Shown here: positions 28,123-36,105 of the stretch, piece after piece
Layout of the letters: every line of letters starts with the position of its first letter
Position numbering within the stretch: position 1 is the first letter of the stretch
Assembly (NCBI GenBank): GCA_028703175.1
Contig: JAQVNJ010000003.1
Span: forward strand, 1-64,000
Length of the DNA stretch: 64,000 nt
Source: JAAYCB01 sp012744395
Lineage (GTDB): Bacteria > Planctomycetota > Planctomycetia > Pirellulales > Thermoguttaceae
Direction of reading: 5' to 3'
Program-made: the position numbers and the translations under genes
The notes under the pieces: generated by a model
What the model saw: the letters and a program-made list of their open reading frames with translations, nothing else
The model's database searches: none
Told to the model about the DNA's origin: nothing

Positions 28123-28569
28123 ATGAATTCACTGCACAAGCTATGCACGCCGCGCAAAAGCGTCTTCGATCCCCAGAAGCGAGATACCGTCCTCGATTTG
28201 ACGGATCTCGTTGACGACCGTATCGATGCGGAGGAGTTCTTCACCGAGAACTTCATCACTGAGGGCAAGACCCGCTTGAAGACGGCCAGCGAGTTCGGCC
28301 GGCGGATGCTTTCCGGCGAGGGCTTCGCTTCCTCGAAGGTCCGGCAGGTGTTGTTCGCCACGCACCAGGTCACACGGACGGAAGAGACTGCCAACGGGCT
28401 GAACTGGCTTAAGACCGAGCTGCCCGACTACTGGGCGGCGAGGGAAAGCCTCATCGAGATGCTGGACTGCCTCGGCCGACTCGATCGCATAGCCGGCATG
28501 GACCACTGGAAGAAGGACTCCGAGTCGGCCCGGCTGCTCGCCGGCGCCGTGCGGAACGATCACGTTTGA
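28123..28569 (+). CDS. Chimeric or truncated defence-island protein, 148 aa
   Basis: The first 50 residues (HKLCTPRKSVFDPQKRDTVL, then DLVDDRIDAEEFFTENFITE) resemble the N-terminus of DUF499-type ATPases found next to anti-phage helicases. The remainder (LNWLKTELPDYWAARESLIE, then ARLLAGAVRNDHV) looks like the C-terminal end of a different large protein, plausibly the DUF1156 methylase usually next to it. A deletion between the two genes would produce this ORF. It is a clean frame with stop at 28569 and could be expressed, but it is unlikely to be functional. Both family guesses are tentative. Confidence 0.5.
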   Translation: MNSLHKLCTPRKSVFDPQKRDTVLDLTDLVDDRIDAEEFFTENFITEGKTRLKTASEFGRRMLSGEGFASSKVRQVLFATHQVTRTEETANGLNWLKTELPDYWAARESLIEMLDCLGRLDRIAGMDHWKKDSESARLLAGAVRNDHV

Positions 28570-28605
28570 CAAGTATCGAGGCGACTTCTACGGAGGAGCG
28601 AGACG

Positions 28606-28836
28606 ATGAACTGGCAGGAGCGAATTGTTATTGATCCCGACGTGCTGGTCGGTAAGCCGATCATTAAGGGTACTCGCATGTCGGTCGAGTTTGTCGTCGA
28701 TCTGCTCGGGCGGGGGTGGTCGGTGGAGCAGATCCTCTCCGAGTACGATCACCTGCGGCGCGAGGACATCCAGGCATGTCTGGCCTACGCGGGCGACATG
28801 CTCAAGTCGGAGCGGGTCTTCCTGGTACCCCATTGA
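28606..28836 (+). CDS. DUF433 family antitoxin-like protein
   Basis: 76 residues. RIVIDPDVLVGKPIIKGTRM, then SVEFVVDLLGRGWSVEQILS and the helix EYDHLRREDIQACLAYAGDM are the diagnostic DUF433 (VapB45-like) sequence, a winged-helix-like fold. A GGAGGAG sequence precedes the ATG. It lies ten bases before the PIN-like toxin gene, the usual antitoxin-first order. Confidence 0.88.
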   Translation: MNWQERIVIDPDVLVGKPIIKGTRMSVEFVVDLLGRGWSVEQILSEYDHLRREDIQACLAYAGDMLKSERVFLVPH

Positions 28837-28846
28837 GGCGCGTTTT

Positions 28847-29236
28847 ATGCGAATCATCGCCAACGAAACCATCTCCTCGCGGGTTCTCGATGAGTTGCGC
28901 GCAAGAGGCCATGACGTGCTTTCGGTCAAGGAGTCGATGCGTGGAGCAAAGGACCCGGAGGTCCTGTCCCGCGGCCAGGCCGAGCAGCGTGTGGTGGTCA
29001 GCCACGATAAGGATTTCGGCGAGCTCGCATTTCGCTTCGGCTTGCCCGCGGAGTGCGGGATCGTCCTGTTTCGTCTCGCGGGCGACACCCCCGAAGCCGA
29101 CCACCGGCGAATCGTCGAAGTGCTTGAAGCGCGCGTGGACTGGACGGGGCATTTTTCCGTGGTGGACGACGAGAAGATCCGCGTCAGGCCGCTACCGAGC
29201 GCTTCGGCCGGGGGGCATTCCAGCAGCGATTCATGA
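28847..29236 (+). CDS. DUF5615 PIN-like toxin
   Basis: 129 residues. RIIANETISSRVLDELRARG is the PIN-fold start with Asn in place of the usual first Asp. HDVLSVKESMRGAKDPEVL, VVSHDKDFGEL (acidic pair) and GIVLFRLAGDTPEADHRRIV complete the DUF5615 (Mut7-C/PIN-like) pattern. It is predicted to be an RNase toxin neutralised by the DUF433 partner. The stop codon overlaps the next gene's start by four bases (ATGA at 29233), so the helicase is translated in coupling with the toxin. The last 15 residues are a low-complexity Ser/Gly tail. Confidence 0.82.
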   Translation: MRIIANETISSRVLDELRARGHDVLSVKESMRGAKDPEVLSRGQAEQRVVVSHDKDFGELAFRFGLPAECGIVLFRLAGDTPEADHRRIVEVLEARVDWTGHFSVVDDEKIRVRPLPSASAGGHSSSDS

Positions 29237-31989
29237 ACGGTTCAACCGGTTCCATCCACCGCTTTTCGTCTCGGCGACAGCCGCTCGACCATTCGTTCCT
29301 CTGCGCGCGGCTGGACGGCGCCCATGGCTACGACCGTATCGCGGGATACTTCTGCTCGTCGCTGTTGGAGGTCGCCGGCGAGCAACTCGAGTCGGTGGCG
29401 GGCGAGGTCCGCATGGTCTGCAACTCGGACCTGACCCGCGCCGACGTCGAAACCGCTCGGGCTGCCCAGATGGGAGTCCGCCGCGCCTGGTGTACCTTTG
29501 AGCCGGAGAAATTGCTGGACGGCGCGGGCGTGCCGGTACGCGAGCGCTACGCTCGGCTGTTCAAACTGCTCCACAGCGGAAAGCTCCGGGTCCGCGTGCT
29601 CCCCGACAGCGCCTTCGGCCTGGTCCATGGCAAGGCCGGCGTGATCACGATGGCCGATGGCTCGAAAACCTGTTTCATGGGCAGCGCCAACGAGTCGCGA
29701 AGTGCCTGGCGCATGAACTACGAGCTTGTCTGGGAGGATACTTCGCCCGAGGCGATTACGTGGGTTCAGGAGGAGTTTGACGCCCTCTGGGGCTCGCCCG
29801 CGGCCGTACCCTTGGCCGACTTCGTGATCGAGGACATCGCGAGGCTATCGGAGCGGAAACTGGTGCGGAGTGTGAGGGAGTGGGCCGGCGCGGAGGACCA
29901 GACGCCCGATCCGGCGCCGGCGGTGATCGAATCGCCCGTCTATCGGCAGGAAGTCGGGCTTTGGGAGCACCAGAAGTACTTCGTGAAGCTGGTTTTCGAG
30001 GAGCATCATGGCCCCATGCAGAAGGCCCGCTTCGTGCTTGCGGACCAGGTGGGCCTGGGCAAGACGCTGCAACTGGCAATGTCGGCCTTGCTGATCGCCC
30101 TGACCGGCGAGAAGCCGATCCTCGTGGTCTGCCCTAAAACGCTGCTCTGGCAGTGGCAGGGCGAGATGCGGGACCTATTGGGGATGCCCTCGGCGGTATG
30201 GGACGGCCGTCATTGGGTCGATGAACGTGGCATCGAATACCCATCGAGCGGGCCGGAATCGATCCGCAAGTGCCCACGGCGGGTTGGCGTGGTCTCATCC
30301 GGGTTGATCACCCGGGGCTCCGAGGTAGTGGATCTCCTGCTCGGCCAAAGCTACGAATGCGTGATCCTGGACGAGGCCCATCGCGCCCGGCGCCGGAACC
30401 TGGGGGCGAATCGAGACGGCGAAGCGCCCCAGCCGAACAACCTGCTGAAGTTCATGTACCGCGTGGCCGAGAAGACACGCAGCCTGCTGCTGGCGACGGC
30501 CACGCCCGTCCAGCTACGGCCGATCGAGGCGTGGGACCTGCTGGATGTTCTCAGCCGTGGCGACGAGAGTGTGCTCGGCAACGGATGGAGCCGCTGGCGT
30601 CGGACGCCGGATTGCCTCGACCTGATCATGGGTCGCGAAAACCTTCCGAACAGCGTCCCCGAGCAGTGGGAATGGGTCCGCAACCCGCTGCCGCCCAAGG
30701 TGGAGCACAGGGATTTTGGGATCCTCCGTCGCCGGCTCGATATTCCCGATGACCACGCGGTCGTCCCGGGCCAGGACCTCGACCGCTTGCGGCCGCCGGA
30801 CCGCTCGCGGCTCTCGGAGATGTTCCCGCGGTTCGCCCGGGAGCACCACCCCTTCATCCGCCGCATCGTTCGCCGCACTCGCGAGCAGCTAGAAAATCAG
30901 ATCGACCCCGAGACCCACGAGCCCCTGCTTCAGAAGATCAGTGTGCGATTGCTGGGGGAGGGCGACAAGGATGCGATTCGCTTGCCTCCTTATTTGCGGG
31001 AGGCATACGAGTTGGCCGAAGAGTTTTGCGAGAAACTCGGTGAGCGGATGAAGGCGGCTGGTTTCTTGAAGACGCTGCTCCTCCGCCGCGTGGGCAGCTC
31101 GATCCATGCCGGCCTGCGGACTGCGGAGAAGCTGCTCGCCGAGTGGGAAGACATCGAGGAGGACATCGACGAGGACGAAGAAGACGAGGCCTCCGGCGAG
31201 CTGGCCGCGGTCGCCGGCGCTGAGTTCTCCCGCTCACTGACCAGCGAGGAACGCCATCTGCTGGAGAGGTTTGTCGCCGCTCTGCGTGCCAATCAGGAGC
31301 GGGACCCGAAATATGTGGTTGTGCGCCAATGCTTGCTTGAGCGTGGTTGGCTGCGGATGGGCTGCATCGTGTTCAGCCAGTATCGGGACTCCATCCAATG
31401 GCTGGCCGAGCAGCTTTCGGAGGAACTCGATGACGAGATGATCGCCGTCTACTCCGGGCCGACAACGTCGGGCATCATGCTCGGTGGTGAGTGGGCTCCG
31501 CGAGCTCGCGACGACCTGAAGTTGATGGTCCGCCGTGGCGAGATCCGCCTGATGTTGGGCACGGACGCGGCTTCCGAAGGACTCAACTTGCAGCGACTCG
31601 CGCGGCTGATCAATCTCGACTTGCCGTGGAACCCGACGAAACTGGAGCAACGTAAAGGGCGAATCCAGCGGATCGGCCAGATTCACGACACGGTCGAGGT
31701 CTACAACATGCGGTACAAGGATTCGGTCGAGGACCGCGTGCACGAGTTACTCTCCGACCGTCTCCAGGACATCTTCAGCCTGTTCGGCCAGATTCCCGAC
31801 GTTCTGGAAGATGCTTGGGTGGCCATGGCCCTCGGCGAAAAGGAGCGGCCGAAGAAGATCATTGACGAATTGCCGAAGAGCCACCCCTTCGAGCTTCGAT
31901 ACACGCACGTCGCGAAGATCAACTGGGAGTCATGCCGCCAAGTATTGGACGCAGCGGAGAAACAGCGGGTCCTCACGGCGGGCTGGTGA
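29233..31989 (+). CDS. Phospholipase D-like plus SNF2-family helicase, anti-phage type
   Basis: 918 residues. Residues 1-200 are PLD-like: AFGLVHGKAGVIT with GSANESRSAW (His-x-Lys and a Ser/Asn-containing strand). From residue about 230 it is a SNF2 ATPase: LADQVGLGKTLQLAMS (Walker A), ILVVCPKTLLWQW, VILDEAHRARRRN (DEAH box), SLLLATATPVQLRP, MGCIVFSQYRDSIQWLAEQL, LMLGTDAASEGLNLQRLARL and LEQRKGRIQRIGQ (motif VI). A strongly acidic stretch (EEDIDEDEEDEASGEL) sits near residue 645. This architecture is typical of helicases in DUF499/DUF1156 anti-phage operons. It seems complete, although the neighbours that should make up the system are fragments. Confidence 0.88.
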   Translation: MNGSTGSIHRFSSRRQPLDHSFLCARLDGAHGYDRIAGYFCSSLLEVAGEQLESVAGEVRMVCNSDLTRADVETARAAQMGVRRAWCTFEPEKLLDGAGVPVRERYARLFKLLHSGKLRVRVLPDSAFGLVHGKAGVITMADGSKTCFMGSANESRSAWRMNYELVWEDTSPEAITWVQEEFDALWGSPAAVPLADFVIEDIARLSERKLVRSVREWAGAEDQTPDPAPAVIESPVYRQEVGLWEHQKYFVKLVFEEHHGPMQKARFVLADQVGLGKTLQLAMSALLIALTGEKPILVVCPKTLLWQWQGEMRDLLGMPSAVWDGRHWVDERGIEYPSSGPESIRKCPRRVGVVSSGLITRGSEVVDLLLGQSYECVILDEAHRARRRNLGANRDGEAPQPNNLLKFMYRVAEKTRSLLLATATPVQLRPIEAWDLLDVLSRGDESVLGNGWSRWRRTPDCLDLIMGRENLPNSVPEQWEWVRNPLPPKVEHRDFGILRRRLDIPDDHAVVPGQDLDRLRPPDRSRLSEMFPRFAREHHPFIRRIVRRTREQLENQIDPETHEPLLQKISVRLLGEGDKDAIRLPPYLREAYELAEEFCEKLGERMKAAGFLKTLLLRRVGSSIHAGLRTAEKLLAEWEDIEEDIDEDEEDEASGELAAVAGAEFSRSLTSEERHLLERFVAALRANQERDPKYVVVRQCLLERGWLRMGCIVFSQYRDSIQWLAEQLSEELDDEMIAVYSGPTTSGIMLGGEWAPRARDDLKLMVRRGEIRLMLGTDAASEGLNLQRLARLINLDLPWNPTKLEQRKGRIQRIGQIHDTVEVYNMRYKDSVEDRVHELLSDRLQDIFSLFGQIPDVLEDAWVAMALGEKERPKKIIDELPKSHPFELRYTHVAKINWESCRQVLDAAEKQRVLTAGW

Positions 31990-31994
31990 CGGGA

Positions 31995-32197
31995 TTAGAG
32001 GCCATATTGTCAACCTGATTGCCGAGGTCGCCAGGCGGGAAGCGATTGGGCACCGGCTGTGGCCGATCGTAGCCGAGAAGTTCTCGAACGACGTCCGTCG
32101 CTTCTTGTTTCCGAACGACCATCCAAGCGCTGCCTTGAAATGCTGGATTCAGCAACGAGCCGCTGGTTATCGACGCGCAAAACATCACGGTGAGTGA
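31995..32197 (+). pseudogene. Fragment of a defence-island protein
   Basis: The reading GHIVNLIAEVARREAIGHRL, then WPIVAEKFSNDVRRFLFPND and HPSAALKCWIQQRAAGYRRA has a coding look (balanced composition, amphipathic helices) and lacks its own start; it continues directly from the helicase stop in another frame. It resembles internal segments of large proteins found in restriction and anti-phage islands, but I cannot name the family. Confidence 0.45.
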
Positions 32198-32279
32198 TGA
32201 TCGACGAACTTGGCTAGTTGCTTCGGCGCCGGGCGAGGTTGGCGAAAAATCGATCGTCGCCATCCGTTTCAAAGGCCGC

Positions 32280-32688
32280 TGGCTCGGCAGCCAACTTCCA
32301 GTTGCTTTCCCGGCAGGTGCCCTACGGTGTGGTCGGCATCTACGGGGCCGTGGCCGACGGCATGCGGCTGATCGATCGCAAGACGCGCGCGCTTACGCCC
32401 GATCTGGGGGAGAGGCTCGGCGAAGGGTTCCTCGAAGAAACCGGCGTGCCGAAGGCGCTGATCAAGGCCGTGCGCAGCGAGACGAGCATCGCTGTCGCTG
32501 AACTTGCTCAATGGGGCCGGCGGTCGCACCTGGCGGGCCAGCCCGTCGCGTGCGAGCGAAAATCCCTGGCCGACGCCTTGCATCGCGACCCGGTGCGGTC
32601 CCGAATGGCCGAAGCGTTGGCCGATCACCCGTTTCAAAACCAGGACGACACGGAACTGAAACGGCTCAAGCGCCGCTTCGATCCTTGA
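32280..32688 (+). pseudogene. C-terminal fragment of an unknown island protein
   Basis: A convincing protein segment, RQVPYGVVGIYGAVADGMRL, IDRKTRALTPDLGERLGEGF, LEETGVPKALIKAVRSE and so on to LKRRFDP, ends at 32688. The only possible upstream start (TTG 32218) is preceded by Arg/Ser-rich noise, so the true N-terminus is missing. Family not recognised. Between it and the GH16 gene (32689-32837) I see nothing. Confidence 0.5.
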
Positions 32689-32837
32689 CGGGTGCAGCCA
32701 AAAAGGCTCAAATCTTGCTTGGATGGAAGCAAACGGCCGCTTCCTCTCCTTGAACCGCGACCGTCCCCGGACACTCGGTGAGATGGGCGTCGACGGGCCG
32801 AAAGAAGCGATTCCTTGTCAGTCCAGACGGGCATTCC

Positions 32838-35800
32838 ATGAAGACCACGATCCTTTTTCCGTTGCTGATTGCCCTGATGTGCGGGGCGCTGCCGGCAGAG
32901 CCGATCGACGTCAACGGCCGCTTTCAGTCCCAAGCGCCTGGCGGCTTCCCCGACGGCTGGGTGATGCACGAATGGGGCGGCTACAAACCGTTCCCGGACG
33001 TCCGAACCATACCCGGCGCCTATCGGGGCGACACGGCATTGAGCATAACCAACATACTTGGCGACGATGGCGGCGCGATCCAGACCCGCGCGCGATTCCC
33101 CGCCCGCTCCGGCTCCGTCGGCCGTCTTTCATTCCTGGCAAAGGGAAAGGGGCTGGGATGGGCCACGTTTTATCGATGGGGCGAGAAGGGCGCCTGGAAC
33201 GGAGTCATCGTCAGTTCTCCATTCAACCTCTCTGACACGTGGCAGCCGCACGTCCTGACGATTCCCATCGACAACGGACATGCCTGCGAAACGCGGGCCG
33301 TCACGCTCGCCATCGGCGGCAAGATGGGCGCGGAGCTAGAGCTCTGCAATCTGACCCTCGACATCCAGCCGGCTCGAATCGTCGGCGATGCCCGCATGCC
33401 CAAATCCTGGACGATCTTCGGGCCCGCCGACAAGAATCTCAGGCCGTCGCGGGAACAGCTCCGGTCGATTCCGGAGACGTTCGGCGGAGCCAGCGCCCAG
33501 ACGGCCAGCCTGATCTCCAACACGCTGGATTTCGCCCCACTGGCCGGTTCCGCCTCGCGCCAATGCGGATGGGCGTTCGCCGCCATCGAGGCCAAGTACG
33601 ATTGCGAAATCACGGTCGGTGCGGGCGCCGCGGGGGCGATGCAGTACTACCTCAACGGCGAGCCAGTCTTCGACACTCCTCCGCCAGGCAACGCCCAATC
33701 GCCCGTCGAGATCGACAGCCACGTCAAGAACGTCCGGCTCCGGCAGGGGACGAACGTCATCGCGGTCCGGGTCGTCACGGACAGGGCCGGCTCGGTTCTG
33801 AAACTCGCCGGCCCGCTTGATCTGCGCGGCGCCGTCCGCAGGCTACAGCTTTCCAAACGCACTTTCGAGGAGAATTTCGACGGTCCCTCGGTGCGCTGCT
33901 CCGGGAACCCGCTGCTCGTCAAGGGGAATCCGACACCGGGGCTGCTCTCGGTGACCGGGCAGGGAGTCTTCAAGACCGATGCGAAACTCGCCATCACCTG
34001 CCCGAACAACGTCGAGCCGCTCCCCGACAAGGCGGACGCGAACCTGTTTGCCGCCGCGGGAGTCCGTATCCAGAATTTCGGGCGGGAACCGTCCCAGAGA
34101 CAAGACGCTGCACTGGAAATCGTCGCCTCCGATATGACGTGCCGGATCTGCTCCCGAGAAGATTCGGCATTCCTGACCCTCTTGGTTTTCGAGAACGAGA
34201 ACCGGCTCGAAACGCTGGAAATCCCCGCGGATTGCCTGCCGGCCGACTTCGTTTTCGGCGTCAACGGCTCCGGTAAATGGACCGTATCGATTCACAGCCT
34301 CGTCGACGGCAAGACGACAAGCGCGAGTGGAGACCGGAAGGTCCCTGGATTCTCAGCCGTCGAGTTCAGCTATCGCCTGATCGCGGAAAATGCACCGGCT
34401 GAGGCGACCGTCGACAATCTCGTCATCGGCCTGGCGGTGGAGGAGGCGAAAACCTCCGCGACACCGTTCAAAATCGATCTGTCCCCGGAGTTCGATCCGG
34501 TCGAGGCCGGTTGGAGGAAGGTGTTCGACGAGCCGTTCGATGGGGACCGGGTCGACACCGGCAAATGGCACTTCAGCCCAACGAGCGAGAAGGACTACGC
34601 GAAAGTCCACGACGGACTGCTCGAAATCGTCTGCAACTGGGCGACCCCGGACAAGACGAAGACCAAGAGCGCCAGCCTCTATTCCAACGAGGTCTTCGGA
34701 CACGGCTATTTCGAGGCGCGGGTCAAGTTCCGCCAGCAATCCGGTTGGTGGTCCGCGTTCTGGCTTTGCACGCACGGACCGTCCAATCCGTTCCTCGACG
34801 GCTGGGAAATCGACATCTACGAAGACTATTACATGGGTCCGAATCATCCGGGCGAACAGCCGCGCGGCGTCCTCGACCACAATCTGCACGTCTTCGCCTG
34901 CGGCACGTTGAGAAGCTGGAACTACCGCTCCACGCTGCCAGGCAAGGTCGACGATTGGTATGTCGTGGCCTGCAAATGGACGCCCTTCGAAGTCTCGTAT
35001 TACCTCAACGGGAAGCTCATCCCGTCGGAAGCGAACCACAGCCCGTACAGCTCGGTGACGTTCGACCCCTTCAACCACGCGGCGGGTTGCGTTCCGCTGC
35101 ACGCCATTCTCTCCGGCTGCTGCGGCAAGTCCGGCGGCGATCCGACGAAGGGAAAATTTCCCGAGAGTTTCTTCGTCGATTACGTGCGGATTTACGAATA
35201 TCCGCACGATTCCGACCCGGTTGTCAGGCTGGCCAAGAAGCCTGACCCGTCCACCTATATTCTCAAGCCCGGCGAAGAACTGCATTTCGAGGCGGAGGTC
35301 GAACCGTCGGCGAAAACCGGCGCGAAGATCAAGCGGGTCTACCTGTTCGACAGCGGCGCGCTGCTGGATTACCGGTCCGCGCCGCCTTATGATTTCGTGG
35401 TCAGAATCACGCAGGACTACTACGACGGCACGAATTTCGTCAAGCCGGGCCGCACCGGAATCCGGCCGGATTGGGACCGCGGGCTGCACGCGTTCTGCAT
35501 CTTTGCGCAAGACGAAAGGGGCAACGTCGGCCGCTCGGAAAACGTCGTCAAACTGCTTCGCAAGGACGGCAAGACGGCGCCGTACCTCGGAAAACCGATC
35601 CAACTGCCGGGCGAAATCATGCTGTCGCATTACGATCAGGGCGGACAGGGATTTGCCTATTCCGACGGCACGCCGGGCAACAACGCCAGCAAGACATTCC
35701 GCACCAGCGAAGACGTGGATGCGGGCGAAAGCGTTGTCGGCGGAGTCTCCGGCGGCGAGTGGCTCAAGTACACCGTTCACGTCAACCGAACGGCGAACTA

Positions 35801-36032
35801 TACGTTCACGCTGGAATACGGGACCCCATCTCCGAACCAGCGGGGCCCGAAACTCATGGTTGACTGCAAGGCCGTCGGCGAATTCGAGACCCCCGCGCAC
35901 GAATTCCCCGACTGGCGCCATACCAGCAAAGCGGTCCTGAAGTCCGTCCCACTCAGCGAAGGCGATCACGAGATCGTCCTCCTCATGCAGGGATCGTACA
36001 ACCTCGGCGGGCTGAACGTCGAGGCGGAGTAA
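32838..36032 (+). CDS. Secreted GH16 endo-glucanase/galactanase-type hydrolase with accessory modules
   Basis: 1064 residues; signal peptide MKTTILFPLLIALMCGALPA sets the start at 32838. Residues about 25-190 look like a carbohydrate-binding sandwich and 240-340 like a second module. Residues about 555-795 are the GH16 jelly roll: VFDEPFDGDRVDTGKWHF, YSNEVFGHGYFEARVKFRQQ and the catalytic GWEIDIYED with nucleophile Glu657, Asp659 and acid/base Glu662 in the E-I-D-I-x-E pattern. The ending (about 920-1064, MLSHYDQGGQGFAYSD...GGEWLKYTV) is CBM6-like. Targets of GH16 include laminarin, agar, carrageenan and porphyran; the subfamily cannot be read here. It starts a plus-strand run of three glycan genes. 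Confidence 0.88.
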   Translation: MKTTILFPLLIALMCGALPAEPIDVNGRFQSQAPGGFPDGWVMHEWGGYKPFPDVRTIPGAYRGDTALSITNILGDDGGAIQTRARFPARSGSVGRLSFLAKGKGLGWATFYRWGEKGAWNGVIVSSPFNLSDTWQPHVLTIPIDNGHACETRAVTLAIGGKMGAELELCNLTLDIQPARIVGDARMPKSWTIFGPADKNLRPSREQLRSIPETFGGASAQTASLISNTLDFAPLAGSASRQCGWAFAAIEAKYDCEITVGAGAAGAMQYYLNGEPVFDTPPPGNAQSPVEIDSHVKNVRLRQGTNVIAVRVVTDRAGSVLKLAGPLDLRGAVRRLQLSKRTFEENFDGPSVRCSGNPLLVKGNPTPGLLSVTGQGVFKTDAKLAITCPNNVEPLPDKADANLFAAAGVRIQNFGREPSQRQDAALEIVASDMTCRICSREDSAFLTLLVFENENRLETLEIPADCLPADFVFGVNGSGKWTVSIHSLVDGKTTSASGDRKVPGFSAVEFSYRLIAENAPAEATVDNLVIGLAVEEAKTSATPFKIDLSPEFDPVEAGWRKVFDEPFDGDRVDTGKWHFSPTSEKDYAKVHDGLLEIVCNWATPDKTKTKSASLYSNEVFGHGYFEARVKFRQQSGWWSAFWLCTHGPSNPFLDGWEIDIYEDYYMGPNHPGEQPRGVLDHNLHVFACGTLRSWNYRSTLPGKVDDWYVVACKWTPFEVSYYLNGKLIPSEANHSPYSSVTFDPFNHAAGCVPLHAILSGCCGKSGGDPTKGKFPESFFVDYVRIYEYPHDSDPVVRLAKKPDPSTYILKPGEELHFEAEVEPSAKTGAKIKRVYLFDSGALLDYRSAPPYDFVVRITQDYYDGTNFVKPGRTGIRPDWDRGLHAFCIFAQDERGNVGRSENVVKLLRKDGKTAPYLGKPIQLPGEIMLSHYDQGGQGFAYSDGTPGNNASKTFRTSEDVDAGESVVGGVSGGEWLKYTVHVNRTANYTFTLEYGTPSPNQRGPKLMVDCKAVGEFETPAHEFPDWRHTSKAVLKSVPLSEGDHEIVLLMQGSYNLGGLNVEAE

Positions 36033-36105
36033 CCAACGCCGTGCGCGGGAACGTGAAGGTTGCGTCCCCAGCCCCCGCCTTCCACAACCCCAAGAGAGCC
36101 CCGCT

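Noticed and set aside
29233..31989. DISARM or Druantia core gene
   Set aside because: The PLD-SNF2 fusion fits anti-phage helicases beside DUF499/DUF1156 better; no DUF1998 or other DISARM/Druantia partner is present.
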